This document shows, in pieces, positions 37,801 to 48,567 of a DNA stretch of 64,000 nt. Numbering within the stretch: position 1 is the first letter of the stretch; each line of letters starts with the position of its first letter. Position numbers and translations under genes: made by a program. A model generated the notes under the pieces. It had not been told where the DNA came from, did not search any database, and saw only the letters and a list, made by a program, of their open reading frames with translations. The stretch is from Phragmites australis. Taxonomy: Eukaryota; Streptophyta; Magnoliopsida; Poales; Poaceae. The stretch covers positions 43,371,001 through 43,435,000 of the forward strand of contig NC_084921.1 of assembly GCF_958298935.1 (NCBI RefSeq), read 5' to 3'.

Positions 37801-39195
37801 TGTAAGCAATCTGTAGGGTGTAAGTGGGTCTTCACTGTTAAGCATACACTGGAGGGCAAAGTAGATAGATACAAAGCTCGCTTAGTTGCGAAAGGATATA
37901 CCCAAACCTACAGGATTGACTATAATGAGACTTTTGCCCTAGTAGCTAAGATGAATTCAGTTAGAATACTTATATCTTGTGCTGCGAACTTGGATTGGGT
38001 TATCTATTAGATGGGTGTGAAGAATGCATTTCTCCATGGTAATCTTCGTGAAGAAGTTTATATGCATATTCCACCATGATTTGAAACAAGTCAAACAAAG
38101 GGCAAGGTGCTACGCTTACTTCGTTCTTTATATGGACTAAAACAGTTGCCAAGAGCTTGGTTCGATCGTTTCAGGCAAACAATGACCAGAAGTGGATATC
38201 TTCAAAGCAATGCTGATCACACACATTTTTTTACAAACGTGCTAATGGTAAGCTTGTAGTTATCATAGTCTATGTGGATGATATTGTGATTACTAGAGAT
38301 GATTCTATTGAAATTTCATATTTGAAAAATTATCTTGTCCAAGAATTCAAAGTGAAATATTCGGGGCAATTGAGATATTTTCTTGGAATTGAGATCTCTC
38401 GAAGTTCTAAGGCATTTTCCTCTCTCAAAGGAAATATGTCCTAGATTTATTAAAAGAAACTAGGATGTTTGGATGTCGTCCTGCAGCCACACCCATCGAA
38501 CAAAATCATCGTTTGCGTAAAGATGCAGGAGCTTCCGTGGATCGGGAAAGTTATCGAAGATTGGTTCGGAGACTTATACCTCTCTCATACTCGACCTGAC
38601 ATTACCTTCGCAGTAAGTGTGGTAAGCCAATTTATGCATGATCCAAAATCTTCTCATATGGAGGTTGTGGAACGGATCTTGCATTATCTCAAAAGTTACC
38701 TAGGTAAAGGTCTCTTATATACTCGGCAATAGAACTTGCAAGTTGAATGTTATACTGATATAGATTGGGCTGGCTCTCTAGACTATCTACTTTAGGATAT
38801 TGTACCTTTGTTGGTGGTAATTTGGTTTCTTGGCACAGTAAAAAACAAAGTGTTGTTGCAAGATCTACAGTAGAGGCTGAATTTCAATCTATGGCATGTG
38901 GCATTTGTGAATTGTTGTGGTTGCAAATACTCTTAATCGAATTATAGTTATTCATAAATAAGCCCTTAATGCTATATTGTGATAATAAGGCAGCCATCGA
39001 TATAGCCAACAATCCAGTTCAACATGATCATACTAAACACATCAAGATTGACCATCATTTTATTAAAGAGAAATTAGATCAAGGAGTATTTTGTGTTCCT
39101 TATGTAAATTCTTCTAGATAGCTAATGTTCTAATAGAAGAGTTGCCTGAGAAGACCTTTTCTATCTTTTGTAGCAAGATGGGTCTGTACGATGTG
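34876..39195 (+). pseudogene. Copia gag-pol, broken by stops and frameshifts
   Basis: The order is gag (NYVSWARQAKLILSSYGYEN at about 35020; MHELIHLKQGTKIVTEYASE), a zinc-knuckle relic (CKHCQREGNVLEKC, about 35665-35710), a protease/GAG-pre-integrase region (LYHRRLGHPSFGTLARIYPP; CDACELAKYTRVPYP at about 36460), and the integrase core (SDNGTEYVNQDF; NTPEQHGVEERKNRHLLDVA at about 36820). Next come the RT (VGCKWVFTVKHTLEGKVDRY; VKNAFLHGNLREEVYM; catalytic YVDDIVIT at about 38270-38295) and RNase H (YTDIDWAGS at about 38752; a STVEAEFQSMA segment). The element is inactive. The largest intact frame, 36685-37440, is integrase. Confidence 0.9.
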
Positions 39196-39305
39196 TTTGC
39201 CTCATCTTGATGGGGAGTGTTGGTGGGTTTAGCTGTAAATGTAAAGTAAGTTTGCCTCATCTTGAGGGGGAGTGTTGGTGGGTTTGGTTGTAAATGTAAA
39301 GTAAG
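39196..39305 (+). repeat. 55-bp tandem duplication across polypurine tract and 3' LTR start
   Basis: 39196-39250 and 39251-39305 are near-identical units, each TTTGCCTCATCTTGA, a G-rich tract, then TGTTGGTGGGTTT and AATGTAAAGTAAG. The copy at 39273 is the true LTR start judging by what follows. Confidence 0.85.
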
Positions 39306-39478
39306 TCGAGGACTAAAATGGAAAAAGGTAGAAAATGAGAATAAGGCACACAGAAAGGATCGAGATGTCCGTCTCAGTATGATCCATTCTGTTTTTCCTA
39401 TTCGAGTGCGTTCGTGTCTGTTCTTCCTCTTAATCCTAACCCCAAAAATCCCCTAAATCCACTGATTAATCTTCAACA
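39273..39478 (+). repeat. Copia 3' LTR
   Basis: 206 bp from TGTTGGTGGG to CTTCAACA. It lacks about 30 bases present near 34408-34440 of the 5' LTR. Confidence 0.85.
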
Positions 39479-41086
39479 TATGCAATTTAGGTTAAAGGTG
39501 TTACCGTCAGAGCCAATTTTCTAATTAATTATCACTTTTTCAAAAATATGATATATCCTAAAGTACATGTTACAGTATCATAATAATCCTCACTCTAATG
39601 AAAACACAAGCTGGTTGTTTGCTATACCCGCTCTATTTTGAGCACCTAGTCAATTTGTGGCCATTCGATCAACACATATTTTTTTAAGGTAAGGGCAGGA
39701 CTTTATTCGTTACTGGTAATCAACACATCTAATGGCCTAGAGCACAGCATTCAAAAATTTAAATTAGGTAGGTTAAAATTGACTCTTGTGTAAAAAGGTA
39801 AGGGTCTCTCAAAAAAGAAAAGAAATGGTAAGGGGGCATACATGAACTGATTTGTATGGACATATGGCTCGTACGAACCTTACGCCCACAGTATCAGGTC
39901 CCAGTGGACCGAACCGCTATCTCTCTGGACACTGGGCATCACAGAGCTTAGGCCTAAAAGGGCTAGTTTCAGGCCTTTAGCGCTTCTCCTCTTGACAGTA
40001 CCGAGTTGGGCTGAAATGTACATTGGCTGGGCCGCAGGGACGCCACGCGCGCGTGCTCTCGTCTACCGGTTGGATGGGGCCATATGACGACGAACGAACC
40101 ACTGCGAACGCAAGCGGCGAGAATGGCGCGACGAGCAGCAGCACTGCGAGGCACGCCGGATTTGACCGTGTGGCGCGTGCGCAAGAGTGGCTGCGGGTAA
40201 GTCGGCCGGCAGGTGCTGTGCGGGTCCTCCGGAACGGGGCGGTTCCATTCGATGGTGCAGCTGAGAGCTGCGCTTCTCAGCCGTGAGCCTGCGACAGCGC
40301 GTAGGTTGGGGGCTCGGCGCTGTGGCGCGAGGTTAGCTCGTAACGGAAAGGGCGACACGTTGTCCCGCTGTTATTATTCATGGTGAAACAGCGAGGAAGC
40401 GTTGGAGTTACTCATGGACCCCCAAGGGGGCAGAGAGGTAAGAGGTCGGGACGCGAAAAGAGAAGGCAGTCTGCTGCTGCTTTGAGATTCACTAATTTCA
40501 CGTGTCGTCAATCGAAAAGCGCTACTCCTTTTCCCTTTTACAAAGGTAATTCCGTTCCGAGATCAGTGCCGCCATGACTTGCTACGAGTTCTGCTTAAGT
40601 CCAGTGAAACTGTCACTGTTTGATAAACCTATGTCTCCTCTACTGAACATGTACAAATAAACGAATACTTCACGAGTCTGATGAACATTCAATCTCTAGT
40701 GGTCGACTATAACTACAACCAAAGCATACGCCTTATGGCGTGACAGCACTTCACAAACTCACGCTCATGATAATGATCATGTGGCGCGTGAGCGATGAAC
40801 ATTTAAAAACTCACGCTGCCGAGATGCCGACGGCCGAAATTAACTTAATCGCCTGCTCCCTGTCCATACCTCACGAGCCACGACTTCCATCAATGCGAGA
40901 ACCATGGATCTCACGTGCAGCGTGCACCAAATTCCATCATGCACACTGCGCCGTGCACACACTCCCCCCCCCCCCCCCCCCTCAGTCCCCGCGATCATCG
41001 CCGTGACCCCAACCTGTTCACTCACACTAGATCATTTCGTCACGTCCTGTCTCTCTCTTCCCATTTGCTTTCTAGCTCGGCACGGC
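39479..41086. other. Intergenic, upstream of the E6-like gene
   Basis: No gene recognised. A GC-rich patch lies at 39.96-40.35 kb. A C18 run lies at 40964-40981, about 180 bases before the likely transcription start of the E6-like gene. Confidence 0.5.
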
Positions 41087-41094
41087 TATAAATA
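41087..41094 (+). promoter_or_regulatory. TATA box of the E6-like gene
   Basis: TATAAATA in GGCTATAAATAAGC, 74 bases before the ATG at 41168, implying a leader of about 40-50 nt. Confidence 0.75.
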
Positions 41095-41167
41095 AGCTGG
41101 CGCGCACGGGAGCACGCACAGTGCCGCATTCTAGTACGCTAGTAGCTGCCACCGACGCTTCGGACCG

Positions 41168-41932
41168 ATGGCTTCCTCTGCTCACCACCTCTTCCTACTC
41201 GCCTTCCTGGCCGTCCTCGCCGTCGCGGCTCCCCGCGCGTCGGACGCATGGGGCGGTGGCCACCTGTTCTCCAGCAAGATCACGCGCGCCGAAGTAGCCG
41301 TCGAGCCGGAGAAGGCAGCGGCGGCCACCACCGTGCCGGACGCGGCGGACCCCAACAGCGTGCCGGCGTTTTCCCGCCCGTCGACCAGCGGCAGCAGCCG
41401 CGGGTACGGGCTCTACGGCCGCCCCGAGGAGAACTATCCGCCGGCCTACTTCCGCCGCGGCGTGCACCACAACACCGAGAAGCTGACGACCACGACCAAC
41501 GTGCCGACCACCACCGATACAGAGGAGGCGGCGGTCCCGGTGGGAGGCGAGCGCGCCGAGCCTTTTCCGGAAAATGGCAGCGGCAGGGGCCGTCCGCCGT
41601 ATTACTACACGGGCTTCCGCGGCGGCAGGCAGCAGGAGCAGCAGCGGGACTACGGGATGAGCGACACGAGGCTGTACCAGAACGGCCGGTACTACTACGA
41701 CGTGGACAACGGCAGGTACGGCTACGGCCGCGAGTCGAACCCCGTGCGGACGCGCCCTGATGAGTTCGGCTCCGGGTACGGCGGCGGCGGCGGCGGCGAC
41801 AGACGCGGGAGGTACGGCAATGCGGCCGGGTACGAGTCCGGGTCCGGCAACGGCAACGAGTTTGGGAATGCACTGACGGAGAACCAGTACGGCTTCCAGG
41901 AGCAAGGCCAGAACGGGCAATACGTTCCATGA
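41168..41932 (+). CDS. E6-like secreted Gly/Tyr/Arg-rich protein, 254 aa
   Basis: Intact intronless frame. A clear signal peptide (MASSAHHLFLLAFLAVLAVA, cleavage near residue 27 before WGGG) sends it to the cell wall or apoplast. The family hallmark MSDTRLYQNGRYYYDVDNGR lies at about residues 164-183, followed by YGYGRES. The same motif (GMSDTRFLENGKYYYDV) marks the plant E6/E6-like proteins first described from cotton fibre. Other segments are low complexity: YYYTGFRGGRQQEQQ, a Gly-rich run near 204-211, and a Gly/Asn/Gln-rich tail. The molecular role of the family is not established. The TATA box, leader and start agree. High GC creates long open frames on the other strand (41195-41920) and in another frame (41248-41760); these are shadows. 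Confidence 0.9.
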   Translation: MASSAHHLFLLAFLAVLAVAAPRASDAWGGGHLFSSKITRAEVAVEPEKAAAATTVPDAADPNSVPAFSRPSTSGSSRGYGLYGRPEENYPPAYFRRGVHHNTEKLTTTTNVPTTTDTEEAAVPVGGERAEPFPENGSGRGRPPYYYTGFRGGRQQEQQRDYGMSDTRLYQNGRYYYDVDNGRYGYGRESNPVRTRPDEFGSGYGGGGGGDRRGRYGNAAGYESGSGNGNEFGNALTENQYGFQEQGQNGQYVP

Positions 41933-43329
41933 GTGTAGCGAATCGTTGTGCTATGTGTCAGTACACTGTTACTACCACTCGTAGTGATCGTATTGTGTTC
42001 TCCATTGCAGATCGAGTAATCTCGCATGGGCTGCTCCTAGTTTGCTCAAGAGCTTGGGGCCAGCTGCTAATTAATGTGCATTAGTACGTCCGCTTGTTTA
42101 GTGACGCGACCAGGGAATAAGTTGTGTGCGGACAATGGGATCTGTACTGTTACTTCTGTATTATTACAGATCTCAAGTGCTTATCCACCTTGCTATCCAT
42201 TTGTCGGTGCACGGATCCTTAAGCTTTCGTCCTCGAAGGCATGATAGGTGTGGCGCCTATTATTGTGTCTCTTTTGCTCGGTTAAAAATCACACTCTTGT
42301 GCACGAACACCTGAGTACTTCGCTTCTTAGTTTTTTCCCCTTCATATAATCACAAAATGTAAGGCCACTGTTGACATTTTCACGTCGATGCATACCACAG
42401 TGGCGCGCAATAATTTCAGCAGCCAAAAGACACGTAGGCCATAATTAGGACGTACCAATGTGCGTGACAAAACAGTTGCTTGTGGGACACTTGGATCCAT
42501 CTGCAGCTTACAACAACCAGCGTCCCACTGCCAGGTACGTGCTGCCACTTTATTTGACGCAACAAATCCTTCGGTCCATTAAACTGGCCAGCTCCATTTC
42601 CAGGCTCAGCTAAAAGTGCTTTCAAGATGAATGAACTCAGCTGTTGGTCACTAGTAGTTAGCACCAGTATTTGGATGCATATTAGGGTTTAGGGTTTAGT
42701 CACAGTGTATGGATTAGGCCGCCAATTAGCGTAAGCCGACATAAAACGTGCTCTTCTACGGGCTACGGCCCATGCTTAATTTTGTTTTTTCTTAATCTTG
42801 TACTGTATATTTTAGACTTATGATATATATAGTAAAAAAATATCCGAACATGAGCATTTTGGATGGGTACGAGTGGGGTGGCTCCCATGGTGTCGTCGCC
42901 TTCTCCATATGCTTCGGCTACCGCAGGGTAGGAGTTGGTTGTTAGGTACAACACGGATATACAAGGATTTGCTTATTGGATTGTATGGATTTATTTACGA
43001 GGGTGCATGCTTGTTGTAACCGATTTGCATGTTAATTTTAGAGTTTTAATAAAATTTGTTCCTGAAAGTATAGAAATCACACTTTGTTTACAAATTGTTC
43101 TCATTTTTTTTTTGAAAATATGTAGCACTATATCTAATATTCCATTGAATGGTTCTAACTTGTTCACAAAATTTATTGACACCCTCTAAATTGCTTTAAC
43201 AAATGTTGCAAGTCTAGATGTAAAAAAGTAAAAAAAAAAGAATGAAATACTAATGTCTAGACATTTTTTTCCTAAAAATAGGTACCATGCCATAAGTCTA
43301 AAGCATATACTCGCAATTTTTAGATGTGT
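41933..43329. other. Intergenic
   Basis: 3' flank of the E6-like gene, then AT-rich DNA. A short telomere-like stretch (TTAGGGTTTAGGGTTTAG) is at 42683-42700. No gene recognised. Confidence 0.5.
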
Positions 43330-44010
43330 CGTTCTCGGTAAATCTTAGGCTTAACTTTGTGATTTTTTTAAGTAATATTATTTTATTAAAAAAATTAAAA
43401 AAATTATTGAAAATAGAAAATTTGTAGAAATAGGTTACAATCGATACTCCAATTGCGGACTAGCCATCTATCGGCAATCGAAGTGCTAACATCCCATTTA
43501 ATAGACACGTGGAGGCTGGCACTAATTGTCGACAGGTCCAGTGTCCTGCAAATGATATTCAAAAAAAGTTTATAACTTTTTCATATGATTTCGGATGGAG
43601 ATAATCTTTATATAAAAATTATATCTGTCGACTAAATCTATAACTTTACAGTTGAACATTTTTTTTATTTCAATCATTTTAGATGTCCAAAATGTAGTTA
43701 TAAATTTCAGATATGAAATTCATATAAAAACCATGTCCAACCGAGATCATATGAAAAAATTATAATTTTTTCTTTAAATATTAGTTACAGAACACACGAC
43801 CTATCATCGAACAGTTCTATAAGAAATTACATGACAGCTAACTAGTTGCTAACAAGGGATCGGTCGATACTTTAATTGACAATAGGTGGCTAGTTAGTGA
43901 TTAGAGCGCCAATCGACTGGCACTTAATTCTGCAACTTTCCTATTTTACATATTATTTTTACAATTTTTTAATAAAATTATATTTAAAAAATTGTAACTT
44001 TGTTGTCCGG
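43330..44010. repeat. Fold-back (long inverted repeat) element
   Basis: The two halves are imperfect reverse complements. For example ACTTTTTCATATGATTTCGG near 43576 pairs with the reverse complement of the stretch near 43740-43770, CTAGCCATCTATCGGCAAT near 43460 with the one near 43880, and the AT-rich outer ends with each other. The centre is at about 43660-43690. No coding. It lies about 75 bases left of the MULE. Confidence 0.65.
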
Positions 44011-44083
44011 TAGTTGATGGGCATGGACCACGCTAGTTCTCAATTCCTATCCCTCGACAACCGCTCGTCTCGCCAGGATTGCC

Positions 44084-44093
44084 GTGCAAATCA
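44084..44093. repeat. MULE target-site duplication, left
   Basis: GTGCAAATCA immediately left of the element, repeated exactly at 60672-60681. Mutator-like elements usually make 9-bp (8-11) duplications. Confidence 0.9.
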
Positions 44094-44330
44094 GATTTTC
44101 TTTATATTTTATTTTTTTAATACTTTTAAGAATACATAGCTGTTTTAAAAAATCATAGGTCTAATCTACCATCGTTTGTTGAACGGGTGAGAACAAGATC
44201 TTGCCTGTTGAACGAGTAAGATTTTGTGAGCCTTAGCGGTTAACGAATTAAATAACTGAAGAGAGAAAGATCTCGCCTGTTCAGCGAGCGAGATCAAGTT
44301 CTCGCCCGTTAAACATGTGAGACCTTCGTG
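44094..44330 (+). repeat. MULE left terminal inverted repeat
   Basis: Matches the reverse complement of about 60430-60671. Shared phrases include TTTTAAGAATACAT, AACGAATTAAATAA and GCGAGNGAGATCAAGTTCT. The TIR and adjacent DNA (to 44387) carry five variants of GTTNAACGRGYGAGAWC at about 44178, 44207, 44279, 44308 and 44370. Confidence 0.88.
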
Positions 44331-44942
44331 GCATCTGCATTGTATAGGCCCACCCAAAAGATCTCGTCCGTCAAGGGGGCGAGATCGTTTGGGTATTTAA
44401 ACCGGCGTGGCCAGCCCTGCCGACGTCAGTCCTCATCTGTTTCCTGGGGAGTAGAGCGAAGGGGAGAGGAGGAAAAAAATTGTACGACGAAGCTCTATTA
44501 GAGAAAAGAGATACATTTTTTCTTTGTTTTTTACAAACCCGATAGGATAGTCAGTAGTGTTAAGTCGATATAGGTTAGATTTTAGATTTAGATTTTTTTT
44601 ACAAATTTGGTACGATATTGACTAGACGTAGGTTAGAATGTAGATCTAGTTTTAGAATTAGGGTTTGATATAGTTTAGCAATTAGATCATATTTATACGT
44701 ATATTTTAACAATTAGATGTAGTATTTAGACATATGTTAGGTATTAAATGTAGGTCTTATACATAGTGGAGTCATAACTGATGTGGTAGATGTAGGATTT
44801 AGATGTGTTTGACATACGATCCGAGAATATTTTGTTATAGTATAGATTATATGTTAGGTTATGTTTATAATGATTTTCTATTGTAGATGTAGTTTTACAT
44901 AATTATTTATGTTCTATTGCAATAATGTTAGGGTTTTTATCG

Positions 44943-46481
44943 ATGGCTACCAGGTATGTCGGATATGTGGCAGTTTATGATTTTGTTATGGGGAAAGTGA
45001 AATATTATATGATCTGGAAGGGATAATATTATCTATATTTTAGTCAATGGACAAGGGTAGCTTCAGATCTATCCACAAAAAGTGTTGGACACTTGTATGC
45101 CTGGTTGATATGGGGTTTCAAAATAGACCCCGGGATTCAAGAGATGACCATTAACAATGTGAACAATCGTTACAGAGAAGGTGTGTATTGGGAGATGTTT
45201 CCGCTCTGGGAAGATGAAGTGTGGAAGAGGTGTATGCAGGATGTTGTGCACAGAGGTTGGTCTCCTATGTTGCTTGTGCAATGACAAAATAAAGAGGCAG
45301 TTGGGAAGATGCAGGGTGTGTGGGGGTGGGGGTATGTGGCGGCGGAGGGTGCTGAGGAAGAATATGAGGAGTATGTCAATCCGGATGGTGCACATTTATC
45401 GGATTATTCGAATGAACCTATCAGTGAGACAGACAAGAGAAAATGAATCCCTTCTCTAATTGAACAGATGAAGTGGAATGATCATGAGACTAACAAATCC
45501 TCTGAGTATGACATCTCGGATGATAAAGATGATGCTCTGTTCCTGCGGACTGGAACAATCCCAACTTTAATAACCTTGTGATGAATGAGGGAAATCAAGT
45601 AGCCTGAGAGTATACGCGGAATAAGGTGACTCAAGGTGTTAGGTATACTACCAGCCATGCCATGAAGGAGTTGTGATTCAATAAGCGACATCACTTTGAC
45701 GGTAATTTTATGTTATAAAGTCAAGCAAGAATGAATATGATATGAAATGCACGAATGAGGGTTGCCTGTGACGGGTGTACGACTTCAAGGGGAAGTAAAT
45801 TGACTATTGGGATGTGTCAATTGTGGTCGAGCAGATTTGCATGATAGACGAACTTGAGCCCAGCCACATGAACATAACCTCATCCTTTGTCGCTAATGCG
45901 ATGTACGTCCAGATTGTGAACAACCTGAACTACGAAATAAGGCCTATAGTAAGGCAAATTGAGGAGGAGGACAAGTACACTATTAGCTGCAACAAGGTAT
46001 AGAAGGCGAAGAGAAAGGCAATCGAGATGAGGTTTGGGATCTATAAAGCGTCGTATTAGAGTCTACCACATTTACTGCAAACCATTACTTGAAGGAACTT
46101 GGGAACGTATTATGACATTGATAAATATCCATTCCTGTCCAAACCTGACGAGTACGTCCTGAAGCGATGCCTCTTCGCAATAGGGGCATGTATCAAAACT
46201 TTCAAGCATTATCGACCTATCTTGTGCATCGATGACACTTTTCTTACCGGTAAGTTCACAAGATAGATCCTAACTTCTATTAGGGTCGATGAGAACAATC
46301 AAGTTCTATCATTGGCCTTCACATTTGTGGAAGGTGAGAACATCATCAGTTGGTATTGGTTCCTGTATAGTGTGAGGATGATAATTATTTGCGCTCGGCC
46401 GAACGTGTGCATTATACATGATCGGTATGCTAGGATGCTCAAGGCAATTTTGGATCTGCAAAATGGAACGACGATGGTTTG
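44943..46481 (+). pseudogene. MULE transposase, N-terminal half
   Basis: Begins MATRYVGYVAVYDFVMGKVK. Downstream, PYEYVLKRC-like and PILCIDDTFLTGKFTR (about 46220-46265), NNQVLSLAFTFVEGE, SWYWFLYSVR and RPNVCIIHDRYARMLKAI mark the MULE transposase catalytic domain (MULE, PF10551). The DDE-fold Asp lies in CIDDTFLTGK. Multiple stops (for example near 45030, 45285, 46003, 46060). The reading is cut at 46481 by an LTR and resumes at 53859 with the WCMRH block. Confidence 0.85.
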
Positions 46482-48567
46482 TGTCAGGACCCGTCCAAAT
46501 TAAATTCGAATTACTCATTAGGACGATCATTTCATAAGATGACAGCTAGCCCGTGCCAGTCTCTCGACGGTCCACGTGCTAACCCACATCTCACCACAAC
46601 ATTTGTAGCCACTAATGATTAAAGTGAATCTAATTCCAGCAGTCCCGGTATGTGTGATCAGGTAATTCCCAAGAAAGCTGTCACCCACACATACCTTTAC
46701 AACACAAATATCACAAAATTGAGATTAAACAAAATTCAAAGGATTACAAGTTGATACAAAAACAAAATACAAGGTTTCAACTAGCGTTAACATACATACA
46801 CTACAGCGGAAAATAGCTAAAGAAAACAAAACTGGTGACACCATTTGCCCATAAGACAATCGACCAGGGTTAGAGTAGCTAGCACCTAATTTCACATGGA
46901 AAGAAAATAAGCAGTGTGAATACGAAGGTACTTGCAAGACTTAATCCATAATAGGTACATATAATAACCCGACTCCAAAGATTATGCATTTAAGTCATTA
47001 GCAAGGAGTAGGTAAAAAGGTTAAGTAAATTCATAAGCGTAAGCAACCTAGGCACCTATGTGTGAGCATCTATACTCAACCAAAAGTACCTTCCTACCCT
47101 GTAATCCACAACTTAAATATAAATATAACTGGAATCGTCTCATGTAATCAATAATTATAAACAACCATGCCCAACATACCATTCCATATCCCCAAATTCA
47201 TAAACTCTACAACCGATGCAAATGAACAGAAGCATGCTTATGACTGAGAGTACGATAATTTGAATTATTTTTACACCCTGCATGGGGTACTTCTTTACCT
47301 ACACGACTCGAGGACCATTTGGCTCACGTGTCCACATAGGCCCACGTTTGGGGTACTCGTGTCAACCTTTTATAATAAGTCTCAACCGTTTGATCATATG
47401 CCGATAGGTGCGGGAGTCATCCAAAACTACTCCCATAGCAAAGTGGATACTCCTATAAGTCTATTATGCCCACGACACCATCATCTCACACGCTAAAAGA
47501 CCACAACTACACATGTATTTGGCTTATCATCCCCATATGCGACATGTAGTAAGTACAAAAAGTTCTAAAGCCAACTACACTGACGGACGGTGCTTAAACA
47601 ATGCAAGCGGTCTATGGTATCTGGGCTCATCTCCCGAACAGTATTGAGGACCTCCTCCGGTGCAGAAGATAGACCTAGCAACGCCCATATCTCATCTCAT
47701 CCTCACATCTCATACAACCCACATCATTGTCATTGTGTTCGTAAACAATAAGTAAACACTAAGCTCATGAACAATGGTCGTGCTATCGCTAGACTTCTAC
47801 TGAGAACCCATGCATTACTAAGTATTTCGAATAACTCTTAAGTTAGACATCAACAATATTATCAAGGCTACAAGGATTTAGATAATCAATAACTCAAGAT
47901 AGAGGCAATGCAATCAACATAGGTTCTACCCATATAAGCCCGACAATAACTTGCTAAACATGCAAACATACATAAGCAAAGACTTATCAATTTAGACTCC
48001 ATTTAATTCAACAAAAAGGTGTAATATGCTTGGATGTTTGCCTTGCTATTTTTCTTTCATTCAGGATCAACGCAAAAATCTTGCAGCGAAAACCCATTAC
48101 TTTCCAGCTTGTCGATCACTAAAAGAAAATGCATCACAATAAGTATGATAAAATACAATAAAATAATTTGCATAATGCATGATTACAAAAATATTTGTAA
48201 AATAATGCTCAAACACTTGGGATAGAAGAGGTTTAAACGTCGCATGAGACAACCTAAAGTTTCTGTGACCTGTGAAGCTGGCGGTCAGATTAGTGAAGAA
48301 GTTGCAGTCAGACCGTGGGGTTGTAGAGAGTTTTGGCGCCTAGAGGTCAGACCGTAGGCATGGTGGCGGTGAAAGTGCCTAGAGGGGGGGGGGGGTGAAT
48401 AGGCTTTTCTAAAAATTAAGACTAAACAGTGGATTTAAAGCTGCCGGATACTCTGGTGAAGGTCGGATACTCCGGTCTAGTCCAAAGTCTCCGGTCTATA
48501 CATGATATCAAGAATAACTATGAATTAAAGCGAGCAGCTAGAATCTAAAGGTGATACTAAGTCTACT

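Larger units (their letters stand above)
34312..39478 (+). mobile_element. Ty1/copia retrotransposon with both LTRs, decayed
   Basis: LTRs at 34312-34540 and 39273-39478 share ends TGTTGGTGG and CTTCAACA. Flanks TATGG (34307-34311) and TATGC (39479-39483) fit a 5-bp target duplication with one change. The LTRs differ by a roughly 30-base deletion and many substitutions, so the insertion is old. Between them lie gag and pol in the copia order with many stops. Confidence 0.9.

Noticed and set aside
41195..41920. 241-aa open frame on the minus strand opposite the E6-like gene
   Set aside because: It is a shadow caused by very high GC at third positions of the real gene; no domain, no promoter, and the sense frame has a signal peptide and family motif.
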